NCBI GenBank assembly: GCA_964020155.1
Contig: OZ026551.1
Coordinates: forward strand, 445,001-470,000
Reading direction: 5' to 3'
Length of the DNA stretch: 25,000 nucleotides
Origin: Chondrilla cf. caribensis
Lineage: Eukaryota > Porifera > Demospongiae > Chondrillida > Chondrillidae
Part shown: positions 1-9,096 of the stretch, one piece after another
Layout: every line of letters starts with the position of its first letter
How positions within the stretch are numbered: position 1 is the stretch's first letter
The notes under the pieces: model-generated
Seen by the model: only the letters and a program-made list of their open reading frames with translations
Told to the model about the DNA's origin: nothing
Databases searched by the model: none
Made by a program: the position numbers and the translations under genes

Positions 1-243
1 TAGAAGTTGGGGACGTTAGGATGAGATTGGAACAAACCCAAATATTCGGCGCTCTACCATCACTGACACCAGAAAACACAAGAAACGTTGTTTGAGTGCG
101 CACAATCACTAATCTGCGTACAGCAAGACCTCTGTCGAAGGGTACACCCAATAAAGGACACAATAGAAATTACATCACAAAGGACTTTTTTGAGGTGCCA
201 AAATTCGACTTTTCCTATTGTGTACTAATATATTTTTCTCCTC

Positions 244-321
244 TGTAGAGTGGACAACCTCTCTACAGTGGACGAAATGGTTGGTAACAACGTCCCCGCT
301 ATTGAGAGGTTCCACTGTATG
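244..321. mobile_element. Fragment with MITE family 3 ends
   Basis: The right edge GAGAGGTTCCACTGTA is the terminal motif also seen at 21108-21316 and in the 42-bp satellite. The left part holds an inverted CCTCTCTACAGTGGA. It is probably a truncated or rearranged MITE. Confidence 0.5.
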
Positions 322-365
322 TCTGTCTGTCGTGTGTGGCACAAAACAACTGAGCAAGCAAGTGA

Positions 366-573
366 ACATATAGCGGAAAATTTTGTGGGACAAAATTTCC
401 GCAGATTTCGCGGTTGGCCTAACATCTGCGAAAACAAAATCCATGAATTAAGATGTTCTCGTTGTTCTAACACGCGACTATAGCTAGCATCTGTGAAAAT
501 TTTATCTGCGAATTTTCATTTTTGGAGCCATCTGTGAAAATTTTGTCCCGCAAAAATTTCCCGCTATACGGTA
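366..573. mobile_element. MITE family 1, copy 1 (Tc1/mariner-like ends)
   Basis: This is a non-coding element of about 208 bp with imperfect terminal inverted repeats: left ATAGCGGAAAATTTTGTGGG, right CCCGCAAAAATTTCCCGC and then TATACGGTA. Its reverse complement aligns over its whole length with 6063-6272, including the shared inner block GTTAGGCCAACCGC. TA-bounded ends suggest a Tc1/mariner-type MITE. The small ORFs through it are repeat reading frames. Confidence 0.7.
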
Positions 574-1538
574 GTCTATTGTACGTACATCCATCTACCA
601 GCAGTTGAGGGGGACCTGGTTCAAGTGAGCATGTTTCTTGAACTGAGAGTTGGTCAGAGCTAAACATATCACAAAGGACTGTCAGATAAATGAGTTTGTG
701 GCTGAATGGATGTCGGACAAACAAGGTGTGATTGTGTCTACTGTTGCACTGCTCAGGACAGCTGCTTGGATGGATTGGAACACACAAACACAGACATCAC
801 TTATCAAATCAGCAATTAACATGCTATGTACATGTTTCCACTCCATTTAAGGACAAATACACACCATAATGGATTCCTGAGACATAACACAGACAAGGCT
901 CAGTATCCATACACGTATGCATTAGTACTAGGCGATTAATCAATTAATTGGTTTATCAATTGATCATGTGCTGATAACTATATCAAAACTACAGCTGATT
1001 CTGGACACCTCAATGGTGTCGTAAGCATTTAGAAGGTGGGGAGGTTACACTATGAGTATCGTCTGAGGCTGGACGCAGATGTGGTTGTCAAACCCAAGGT
1101 CTTTGTACGCGAAGTCAAATAACGTAGGAATGGTGCAGAAGACATGTTTGTTACGAGAAAAAATGGCAGCTCTATAACACAGCTGGAAAAGATCAAATCT
1201 GAAACCTTAGATACTTAATCTCTCAGTCAACAATACCCAAGAGACAAAATTAGCCATTTTTAGACAAATAATGGCATTTAGGATATAAGTATTAAGGTTT
1301 TGAGTTAGGGTTAGTTATTAGTAATTGACTTTAAATAAAAAATACTGGTACTGTGCTGAAACGTGGGGCGTCCAAAGTTGCCCCAGTCACCCCTATTCCG
1401 ACACCACTGTACTTACATGCATGCACATGTACATGTACTTCACACACCCACATACCAAAACATACGTACCATCATTATAATCTGGTTGCTTGGATACACA
1501 TGACTGATACACGCCTACAGAAATTTTAGTTGCTATGG
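574..1538. other. No gene seen
   Basis: This unique AT-rich stretch has only short unsupported ORFs. A Cys-containing reading frame at 1056-1127 (RRCGCQTQGLCTRSQIT) vaguely resembles Cys-rich segments of transposon-associated proteins, but it is too short to assign. The missing MPP10 C-terminal exon was looked for here and not found. Confidence 0.4.
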
Positions 1539-1717
1539 TACAGTGAAAACTCATTAATCTGCTGCAATTTGTTTTCAAAGAATATGGTGGATTAACGAAT
1601 TTGGCAGATTAACTGGATATTCATTGGTACTTGTACATTATATTGGTATTGGGAAATTGTGGCAGATAGAAAGGTTTGGAAAATGAAGCAGTGGTGAATG
1701 AATGAGAATTCACTGTA
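1539..1717. mobile_element. MITE family 2, copy 1
   Basis: An element of about 179 bp, bounded by TACAGTGAAAACTCATTAAT on the left and AATGAGAATTCACTGTA on the right. It aligns in inverse orientation over its full length with 7367-7536, including ATATGGTGGATTAACGA and CAATATAATGTACAAGTACC (reverse-complement sense). It lies in the intron after MPP10 exon 6. Confidence 0.75.
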
Positions 1718-1755
1718 CCCGAGTTTCATGGATACACACAATTAACAGCACTTAC

Positions 1756-2010
1756 TGGTTTTGGTGTGTAACGAAAGTTGGACAGTGCATCCAGCTTCAG
1801 AAACAGCTTTTCCATCAGTTTCTTGATCTCGGCATGCCTCTCGTCTTCCTTCTCCTCCACCTCTCCTTCCTTGGCGGTCTGCTTGAGGTAATCCTCTTCA
1901 TAAACCTGTGCTAGGCTGAGCTGGCTCTTCTCCTGGTTGAGGGGCTGGACCACACGGTAGTTGTAGGGAGCTTCCTTTGGCTTCACCTTCCTCTCAACAT
2001 CGTCCCATGC
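1756..2010 (-). CDS. MPHOSPH10: MPP10 exon 6 (last in window)
   Basis: Acceptor GTGTTAG ends at 2011 and the strong donor GTAAGT starts at 1755. The exon is 85 codons in phase 0: AWDDVERKVKPKEAPYNYRV, then QEKSQLSLAQVYEEDYLKQ, an acidic stretch, and HAEIKKLMEKLFLKLDALSN, ending FRYTPKP. This is the conserved C-terminal third of MPP10, just before its basic tail. Confidence 0.94.
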
Positions 2011-5000
2011 CTAACACGGGGGAAAGAGTAAAACCCCGTAATTAGTAAACATCATCGGGCATGTACGTATAAGTGTGAACCATGACAAGAGTATGACCCT
2101 GTCATCAAGAAGTAGGTGGGACCAAGCTTAGGGGATACAGTGAGCCCCTCTATCAAGGACGCGCTGGTGCTTCAATTGATGTCGGCTGTAGTTTCCTCTA
2201 TTCAAAGGTCACTTAATACACTACAGTACTACACTGGGACACAGAATGGTGACCTTACTACAGAGGTCTCCTCTATTCAAAGGTCACTTAGGAAAGGTGT
2301 CCTCTTCACAGAGGTTACATTTTAACAAGCCACATTTAGACAAGCCCTCTCAATATTGTTGGCTAACAATTTTGCTGATATGCTGAGTCTAGTACACTTA
2401 AGTACAGAAACACCATGTGTCAACAAAGGGTAGAACCCTGCAATCAACACCAGCTACACACCTCGTCTCTGATCCTCTGTAGTATGATATCCTCCAATTT
2501 CTGTGTGGTTTCCTCAGTGATGACAGGAGCTATTTGAGTTTGTAGAAGAGGGATAAGGAGTGCGCACTAACTGGGAGTGTGTACTAACCAGGACTGTGTG
2601 TACTGACCAGGAGTGTGTACTAACCAGGAGTGCGTGCTAACCAGGAGCGTGTACTAACCAGGAGTGTGTACTAACCAGGAGTGTGTACTAACCAGGCGTG
2701 TGTACTAACCAGGAGTGTGTGCTAACCAGGAGTGTGTACTAACCAGGAGTGTCTACTAACCAGGAGTGTCTACTAAACGGAAGTGTGTACTAACCAGGAG
2801 TGTGTACTAACCAGGAGCATGTACTAACCAGGAGCGTGTACTAACTAGGAGCATGTACTAACCAGTAGTGTGTACTAACCAGTAGTGTGTACTAACCAGT
2901 AGTGTGTACTAACCAGGAGTGTGTACTAACCAGGAGTGTGTACTAACCAGGAGTGTGTGCTAACCAGGAGTGTGTACTAACCAGGCGTGTGTACTAACCA
3001 GGCGTGTGTGCTAACCAGGAGTGTGTACTAACCAGGAGTGTCTACTAACCAGGAGTGTCCACTAACCGGGAGTGTGTACCAGCCAGGAGTGTGTACTAAC
3101 CCAGGTACTTACTAAGCAAGTTGGATTGGTAAATATTTCCCATCGTACATGTTTTCATTGGAAGAATGGACGCTAGGTCAGCAGCTATTGCGAAGGGAGG
3201 TGCTTGATACAGAGGGATCCCCAATCCAAGATCCTCAATAATCCAACCACATTCCGTACACATACACCATTCCAGGCTATGCTGTATGACCGCCATCACC
3301 CAACAACCTCATTAATCTGACATGCACGTATTGTCTCAAAGAATGTTGGATTATCAAGGTTTCCACTGTAGAATGTTGAAAATCTGGAATTCCCCACCGG
3401 GGGGGCAGTGACAATTGGATTCTTCGGAACCCAAGTTACCTTTAGCCTAAAACTATTTATCTAATTTCCTTGAAGTTTACGATTTAAGTAATCAATCTCT
3501 CTATCTAACAGGTTAGCTATCAATGCAATCTCAATCAAGCACCAGAAAGACTACAGCACTTCCCTAACGGTTTCTAATTAGTGACCTCACATCCTGCTCT
3601 AATTGCTTCCAGTATGGCTTCCAGGACAGCTATCCAATCACAACATGTCACACAGCAGGGCCCTGAGGACGGTATTGCAGAGCAGGACTCAATCCTCCAT
3701 TTTAAATCAACCATCACATGGGAGGGGGAAACGTTCACTTATTTTGTGCTTTTGAGCTTTGATTTGATCTATGAATTTAGTAATTGTGAAATTCCAAGTC
3801 ACCAATAGCACTATGTATCAAGGTGAAATTTGCAGAAATAATTATACCGCGAAGTGGTTGTTATTGAGTTGAATTGGAAAATTTTCTTCTGTGAAATTTT
3901 CTACCAACGACAATATGGTAACATACAACAGCCCACATGTACATTACAACAACAGCCCACCTGTACATTACAATGTGGTCATATTCACAACACAGTCCAC
4001 CTGTACATTACAACAACAGCCCACCTGTACAGTACAACAACAGCCCACCTGTACATTACAACAACAGCCCACCTGTACAGTACAACAATAGCCCACCTGT
4101 ACATTACAACAATAGCCCACCTGTACATTACAACGCGGTCATATTCACAACACAGCCCACCTGTCCTTGTGATGTGGTCGTACTCAAGGTTCTGTTCCAG
4201 CAAGGAGTTTTCGGGTCTCAGTTTTTCACTGACTTCACCGATCAGCTGCCAAGGTTTGTCGGCCATATTGTCCATCTCCAGTTTTCGCACTTTATCTTGA
4301 ATCTACGAATGAACCGTCACTATCAACAGCTATGTGAACATGATCAGTGATGGCAAATATCTGCACATGTTTGATGATGGTAGTTACGAGTGCATGTTTA
4401 TTGATGGGAATAATGTGCACACATGTTCAATAATGGGAAAAACATGCACACATGTTCAATGATGGGAAAAACATGCACACATGTTCAATGATGGGAAAAA
4501 CATGCACACATGTTCAATGATGGGAAAAACATGCACACATGTTCAATGATGGGAAAAACATGCACACATGTTCAATGATGGGAAAAACATGCACATATGT
4601 TTAATGATGGGAAAACGTGCACATATGTTCAATGATGGGAAAAACGTGCACACATGTTCAATGATGGGAAAAACGTGCACACATGTTCAATGATGGGAAA
4701 AACATGCACACATGTTCAATGATGGGAAAAACATGCACACATGTTCAATGATGGGAAAAACATGCACATATGTTTAATGATGGGAAAACGTGCACATATG
4801 TTCAATGATGGGAAAAACGTGCACACATGTTCAATGATGGGAAAAACGTGCACACATGTTCAATGATGGGAAAAACGTGCACACATGTTCAATGATGGGA
4901 GTCATTGTCAATATCAGTATTTATAAGTATCAAAATGGAGACTGTACATACCCTTGATAGTTTCATCTGATGAGATGATAGCTCTTCTTTGTCGCTACCA

Positions 5001-8000
5001 ACCAAATCAGAACTATCACCATCAGATAATCCATTTTCCACTTCCATTTTTTCATTTTCAAATTGGTCCCGGACCATGCTGGTAGAATCCTCCTCACTGT
5101 AATCAGATTCATAGTCCTCCCCTGCAGTGAAGGGCGGATCAAAGAAATCCTGGTAGTGGATTGCTTCTTGGCTACCAGACGTGGGGAATTCCCTGAAATA
5201 ATCAAGATTGTCGTCATCGGCACCGTAATCCCGATCTCCGTCTCCTCTCATAGCCAGTCTGTCTTCTTTGTCTGATAAAATTGTAAACAATAAACAAATT
5301 AAGTGAATTAATTAATTTTGACAAGATGATACCCGACCACATGTATCCTGACTGGTAGCAACATCACCCTCAGGGATCTTACAGTGAATATTCATTAATC
5401 TGCCGCAATTAGTTCGGGTGAAATTTAGGTGGATTAATGATATGGCAGGTTATATTGATTTTCTTCAGGAATTCTCCTATCATTTGTCGCGCAATTTATA
5501 TGTTCCGCTTCTTCGAGAAACGCTCTGTGAGTATTTCTTATGTTGTCATCGGATTCCTCTTTCTGCAATCGGAACCTACTTCTTCTACTTCATTGTCAAG
5601 TCAATTTTATAACGCTTTGCTGCTATTTTGCTCAACACTAAGACAACTTCTCAAAAATTGGCAGATTATCTGTAACTGAAGTCCATACAAAAGTGCAAAT
5701 TGGTACACAGAAGAATGATGGATGGCGGAATTGTGAGATGGCGGATTACTTGCATAGCGTAGCCATACAAGCGAATCAGTTTCATAATAATATGGTGGAT
5801 AAAATGGTTTGGCGGATTAACCAGAAGCGGATTAACGAATATTCACTGTATCCTATTTATCCCTAAGATCCACAGATGTGCCAATTTGCTAATCAATTAG
5901 CTACCAAAATGTCAGCAAGTGACCAATCAGGACATGTTATGGCAAAGACAACCAGACAATTCGACTGCGGGGGCAGTTAGTCTGCGATTTCCTTTTAACT
6001 TGAATTACTTGTTGTTTACATGAAAAAGACAAATTGCTACAGATGGTTTTTGAGTAAGAAAGTACCGTATAGTGGGAAACTTTCGCAGGACTAAATTTTT
6101 GCGGATGGCTCCAAACATGAAAATTCGCAGATAAAATTTTCAGGGATGCTGGCCACAGTCACATGATAGAACCACGAGAATGCCTAATTTGTAGATTTTA
6201 TTTTCGCGGATGTTAGGCCAACCGCAAAATCCATAAAAATTTTGTCCCACAAAAATTTCCCACTGCACTGTAATTGCAAATTGAACATTCGTTAGTCCAA
6301 ATATTTGCAGCACCTATTGCAATTGTCTTTACAGCTTTTTCCGTCCAATTAGATGCTTGATGAGAGGATAATGTATTTTTAACCACAAATCAACAGACCA
6401 TACAGCTAGCCTGCTACCAGACACATTATGTGGGCAGTAATGTTGAGTAGTTGAAAATAACTGTACAGGGGGGGATTGTGATGAGATGCTCAGGTGTGGC
6501 TTCCTGTACAGGTTATGACGAGGTGTGTAGGACTTCCTGTACAGGTTGTGACAAGGTGTGTAGGGCTTCCTGTACAGGTTGTGACGAGGTGTGTAGGACT
6601 TCCCGTACAGGTTGTGATGATGTGTGTAGGGCTTCCTGTACAGGTTATGACAAGGTGTGTAGGGCTTCCTGTACAGGTTATGACAAGGTGTGTAGGGCTT
6701 CCTGTACAGGTTATGACAAGGTGTGTAGGGCTTCCTGTACAGGTTGTGACGAGGTGTGTTGTGTGTCTTGTAGAGGATGTCACAAATTGTGACAAAATAG
6801 AGTATCCATGGTAACAAGGCGTACAGTCCAAACTGACCTAAAAAGGCTTCCATTTCTGAGAGCTTGAAGAACTGATCATCTACCACACTTTTCTTTGTGT
6901 TGTCCACAAGTTCCCCTTCACTTTCACTTCCTTCACTGTCAGAGAACACTTCACTTTCAAGACCGTGTTGCTTTCTCACAATACCCCTGTCAGGTTCATC
7001 TTCACTGTCACTCGGAACGGAATTCTTCATCAGTGAAGGCAAATCTAGCTCTTTCAGTTCCTCATCATGGCTGTCTTCTTCAGCCAACACAACTCCGTTC
7101 CAGGATGGGAGGGATCTGGTCTGTTTCTTCAAAAACTGGAGAAAAGGCTTGTTTGTCAGTTGAATCTGCTCCCAAATCTGGTCTGAATCGGATCCAGCAA
7201 TCCACAACTCTGTCAATTCACCGAAACCTATAGTTAATCGTGAAACACACAGGTAACATACAACACATACAATGAATTTTGTTAACCTACAGAATTTGAT
7301 TTTGAAAAATATGGTGCATTAATAAGTTTGGTGGATTAAGTGGATATTCATTACTGATTGTGTACGACAGTGAACTCTCATTAATCCACCACCGCTTTAT
7401 CCGCTAAACCTACAATCCACCACAATTTCCCAGTACCAATATAATGTACAAGTACCAATCCAGTTAATCCGCCAAACTCGTTAATTCACCATATTCTTTG
7501 AAAATGAATTGTGGCAGATCAACGAGTATTCGCTGTATGTTGATATACTGGAAATTGGGGTGGAGGACAGAGTTGGAGGGATGAAGCAATGGTGGATTAG
7601 CAGGAATTGAAATGTACATACAGTACAGAATATACAAGACAAATTGAGCAATGTAACCAACATATTACACAATCCATAGTATATATTATGCAACAAGGAG
7701 TATCCCTTAAGCAATACATGGTAGATGTTGCAATAGTATAGTATATAGTATGTGTTCACAATAAAGGGCATCTATTATGCAATACACTGTGTTTGTTGCA
7801 TAATATAAGCAATACATTAAGCAATAAGGGACCTGTACAAATTAAAGATAGGTTTCATAACCATAGTGTACATTAACCAATAACCAACATATATTAAGCA
7901 AGATCACCTGGATGTTGTGCAATATAAGGCACGTGACATATTATAGCAATACAAAACTAACGTAAAGTGCAACAACACTCAACAACTGGGGATCGAGTGC

Positions 8001-8384
8001 AGCACCTGGACCAGTCATTAATCAATGCATAAGTAGCCCTAACCCTAATCCCTACCCCTATACCCTACCCTACCCCTACCCTCCCCTACCATACACTACC
8101 CTGTTAAGATTAGGGTTAGGGTTATTTATACATTGGTTAATGGCTGGTCCAGTCACTGCACTTGATCCGCAGAGTCAAAAGCAGGGACTAAAGGAGAAGG
8201 ATATGAGCAAAAACGTACTTTCAGAATAAAGATGAAGACAGTCATGAATCGACTTTATAGATGATGTGTAGAAGGCACTTCGTCTATCATCTTTGTTAAG
8301 GAAATGTTCTGGACTACAATGAATCTCAAATTCTCCTAAAAGATTCTTATGTTTCTGCTGTACTGAGTCTTCTCCGGCAGCCAT
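1756..8384 (-). CDS. MPHOSPH10: MPP10 (U3 snoRNP protein), first six coding exons; 3' part beyond left edge
   Basis: MPP10 is a nucleolar U3 snoRNP protein of the SSU processome, needed for early pre-18S rRNA cleavages; known partners are IMP3 and IMP4. Six exons join with GT/AG borders and compatible phases (166+390+320+142+68+255 = 1341 nt, 447 codons, no stop). Conserved blocks appear in family order: an N-terminal helical region ending in DQIWEQIQL, acidic serine-rich stretches, VDDQFFKLSEMEAFL, YQDFFDPP, KPWQLIGEV and RPENSLLEQ, APVITEETT and RIRDEAWDDV, then LSLAQVYEEDYL and LFLKLDALSNF. The basic C-terminal region of the family is missing, and I found no further exon between 1 and 1755, so the gene continues to the left. 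Introns are 991, 1566, 649, 1631 and 451 bp and filled with MITEs and minisatellites. Assignment rests on recalled similarity to animal MPP10; no search was run. Confidence 0.93.
2136..2325. mobile_element. MITE family 3 copy, partial
   Basis: Starts TACAGTGAGCCCCTCTATCA. The interior TACTACACTGGGACACAG matches the reverse complement of the 21108-21316 element. CTCTATTCAAAGGTCACTTA occurs twice inside, at about 2197 and 2272. The right end is degenerate. It lies in MPP10 intron 5. Confidence 0.6.
2462..2529 (-). CDS. MPHOSPH10: MPP10 exon 5 (68 bp)
   Basis: This short exon is easily missed by ORF calling. Acceptor AAATAG ends at 2530 and donor GTGTGT starts at 2461. It encodes (A)PVITEETTQKLEDIILQRI and then RDE, matching the MPP10 segment APVITEETTLQLEDIIKQRI. 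Phases fit both neighbours (2 nt, then 22 codons). Confidence 0.92.
2557..3105. repeat. 17-bp minisatellite, array 1 (about 32 copies)
   Basis: Unit GTGTACTAACCAGGAGT on the plus strand, with point variants (GTGTGCTAACC, GCATGTACTAACC). It fills the acceptor side of MPP10 intron 4 and stops about 30 bp before exon 5. On the transcript strand the unit reads ACTCCTGGTTAGTACAC, the same as the plus strand of the larger array at 10535-12113. Confidence 0.95.
3209..3370. mobile_element. Possible MITE with TACAG ends
   Basis: The left edge TACAGAGGGATCC, followed by CAATAATCCAACCACATTCC, and the right edge GAATGTTGGATTATCAAGG, then TTTCCACTGTA, form an imperfect inverted repeat. Its ends are like those of families 2 and 3. 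Confidence 0.45.
3928..4165. repeat. 24-bp minisatellite abutting MPP10 exon 4 donor
   Basis: Unit CCACCTGTACATTACAACAA plus CAGC on the plus strand, about 8-10 copies, interrupted twice by a longer variant containing GGTCATATTCACAACACAG. On the transcript strand each unit contains ACAGGTGGGCTGTTG, which matches the genuine exon 4 donor ACAG|GTGGGCTGTG. The ORFs across it (repeated HLYITTTA) are repeat frames. Confidence 0.93.
4161..4302 (-). CDS. MPHOSPH10: MPP10 exon 4
   Basis: Acceptor CGTAG ends at 4303 and donor GTGGGC starts at 4160. The exon encodes IQDKVRKLEMDNMADKPWQL, then GEVSEKLRPENSLLEQNLEY, the most conserved central block of MPP10. It leaves one G, completed by CT of exon 5 to give Ala, which restores the family's APVITEETT junction. 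The donor is weak (GTGGGC), and the same sequence recurs many times in the following intron. Confidence 0.93.
4370..4900. repeat. 29-bp minisatellite in MPP10 intron 3 (about 18 copies)
   Basis: Unit AATGATGGGAAAAACATGCA plus CACATGTTC. A higher-order period of 173 bp is visible: the variant block with CATATGTTTAATGATGG and a shortened GAAAACGTG occurs at about 4591 and again at about 4764. The array ends about 50 bp from the exon 3 donor. Confidence 0.95.
4952..5271 (-). CDS. MPHOSPH10: MPP10 exon 3
   Basis: Acceptor TTTTATCAG ends at 5272 and donor GTATGT starts at 4951. It completes an Asp codon begun by exon 2 and reads DKEDRLAMRGD, then the acidic DYGADDDNLDYF, the conserved HYQDFFDPPF block (YKDFFDP in vertebrates), and a second acidic stretch ending in SSHQMKLSR. 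It ends in phase 0. Confidence 0.92.
5380..5850. mobile_element. MITE family 2-like element, long form
   Basis: An element of 471 bp in MPP10 intron 2 with clear terminal inverted repeats: TACAGTGAATATTCATTAAT on the left, and the reverse complement of the right end, TACAGTGAATATTCGTTAAT. TA lies at both edges. There is no transposase coding sequence inside. It is longer than the other copies and shares mainly their ends. Confidence 0.72.
6063..6272. mobile_element. MITE family 1, copy 2
   Basis: This is the second copy, in opposite orientation to 366-573. The left end TACCGTATAGTGGGAAAC and the reverse complement of the right end (TACAGTGCAGTGGGAAATTT) form the terminal inverted repeat, with TA at both outer edges. 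It lies inside MPP10 intron 2. Confidence 0.72.
6488..6762. repeat. 33-bp minisatellite in MPP10 intron 2 (about 8 copies)
   Basis: Unit GGCTTCCTGTACAGGTTATG plus ACAAGGTGTGTAG. Because 33 is a multiple of three, all six frames stay open and give long spurious ORFs (CRASCTGYDKV, THLVITCTGSP). The unit has a palindromic core, CCTGTACAGG. Confidence 0.95.
6838..7227 (-). CDS. MPHOSPH10: MPP10 exon 2
   Basis: Acceptor TATAG ends at 7228 and donor GTCAGT starts at 6837. The exon begins in the Ser codon split from exon 1 and reads FGELTELWIAGSDSDQIWEQ, the counterpart of the family's DEQIWQQLEL segment. It continues through acidic stretches (DSHDEELKELDL, FSDSEGSESEGE) to the hallmark VDDQFFKLSEMEAFL. 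Open reading beyond the donor runs into the 33-bp intron array and is not coding. Confidence 0.93.
7367..7536. mobile_element. MITE family 2, copy 2
   Basis: Inverse copy of 1539-1717, in MPP10 intron 1. Ends are CAGTGAACTCTCATTAATCC and ACGAGTATTCGCTGTA. A partial copy in the other orientation lies directly beside it at about 7288-7352 (ATATGGTGCATTAATAAG, then GATATTCATTA). Confidence 0.72.
7990..8168. mobile_element. Inverted-repeat element with telomere-like core
   Basis: The left arm GGATCGAGTGCAGCACCTGG, then ACCAGTCATTAATCAATG, is repeated inverted at the right, ending in CATTGGTTAATGGCTGG, then TCCAGTCACTGCACTTGATCC. Arms are about 60 bp. The core starts with CCCTAACCCTAATCCC and ends with TTAGGGTTAGGG, the animal telomere repeat in inverted orientation, with degenerate CCCTA(C) repeats between. 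It lies in MPP10 intron 1. Confidence 0.75.
8219..8384 (-). CDS. MPHOSPH10: MPP10 exon 1 (start codon)
   Basis: ATG at 8384-8382 opens MAAGEDSVQQ. A longer in-frame ATG exists at 8507, but its extra 41 residues do not look like the family and probably are 5' UTR, so the inner start is chosen. The residues around HFLNKDDRRSAFYTSSIKS match the N-terminal helical region of MPP10. The donor is AGTACGT-like (GTACGT at 8218-8213). The exon leaves one base of a Ser codon, completed by exon 2. Confidence 0.88.
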
Positions 8385-8639
8385 TTTTATCGGAACACAT
8401 GGAAGATTACGCAATATCTGTAGTCTCGACAGAGAAGTGTCGCGAAATATTCCGTCCCCCGTAATATCCGGTCTTGGGGATCGAATACTTCTGAAATATT
8501 CTCTCATTGCAATGGGGCATCATTCAGGTGGAGGAGAACAAAGTATAAGTATTCTCGAACTATGAACGAGAACAACGAAGTAATGAAACTCGAATATTAC
8601 CTTTTGGAAGTGGGCAATTCTCTTAATATCTTTAAAATA

Positions 8640-9096
8640 CTAGCGGTTTACGGTAAAAAGGGACGATCGATACTCCAATTCGTAACGATATAATCGAATG
8701 TTCTCTGCAAAGGCAGTTTTTACAAAAGACCAGCTGCTATTGTTTCCCATGCCCCATTCAGTAGAAAGACTGGTTGGTAAGTAGCATAGAGTATCTATTC
8801 CAGAAGGAGTGAACATCACAGATGGAACCCAATTTGCTTGACAAGGCTATCCTCGTTCCGATGGCGAGCGATTGATCACGTGCTCTATAGTCACGTGGTT
8901 TCAAGTTATTCAGTATAATTCTTGTATTATGCGATATGGCGACGCAGTTGCGATCCGGTGAAAGATCCATATCGATCGATCCTCCCCTTTTATGATTGCA
9001 GTCGATCTTGCCATTTCTGAGGGTATATACTGTTCTACGGTCAGTTTGCAATTGCACACATTTGAATAATCTCCTATTATTATTAAACTTGGGCCA
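8640..9096 (-). other. Coding-like region, unrecognised (possible exon pair or decayed gene)
   Basis: Two overlapping open minus frames look more coding-like than their surroundings. Frame a (9096-8758) reads LQTDRRTVYTLRNGKI, then IDMDLSPDRNCVAISHNTRI. Frame b (8846-8640) reads QANWVPSVMFTPSGIDTLCY, then SWSFVKTAFAENIRLYRYEL and a stop. The pattern is faintly like beta-propeller strands, but I cannot name a family. There is no ATG in good position, and no donor/acceptor pair joins the two frames in phase. Downstream exons would run into MPP10 exon 1. A pseudogene or chance ORFs are both possible. Confidence 0.25.

Noticed and set aside
6451..6831. ORFs with CRASCTGYDKV or THLVITCTGSP repeats
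   Set aside because: The 33-bp array in MPP10 intron 2; all frames are open and no conserved protein is involved.
8041..8130. Chromosome end
   Set aside because: The telomere-like repeats are short, degenerate, inverted and enclosed by the arms of an element inside an intron.
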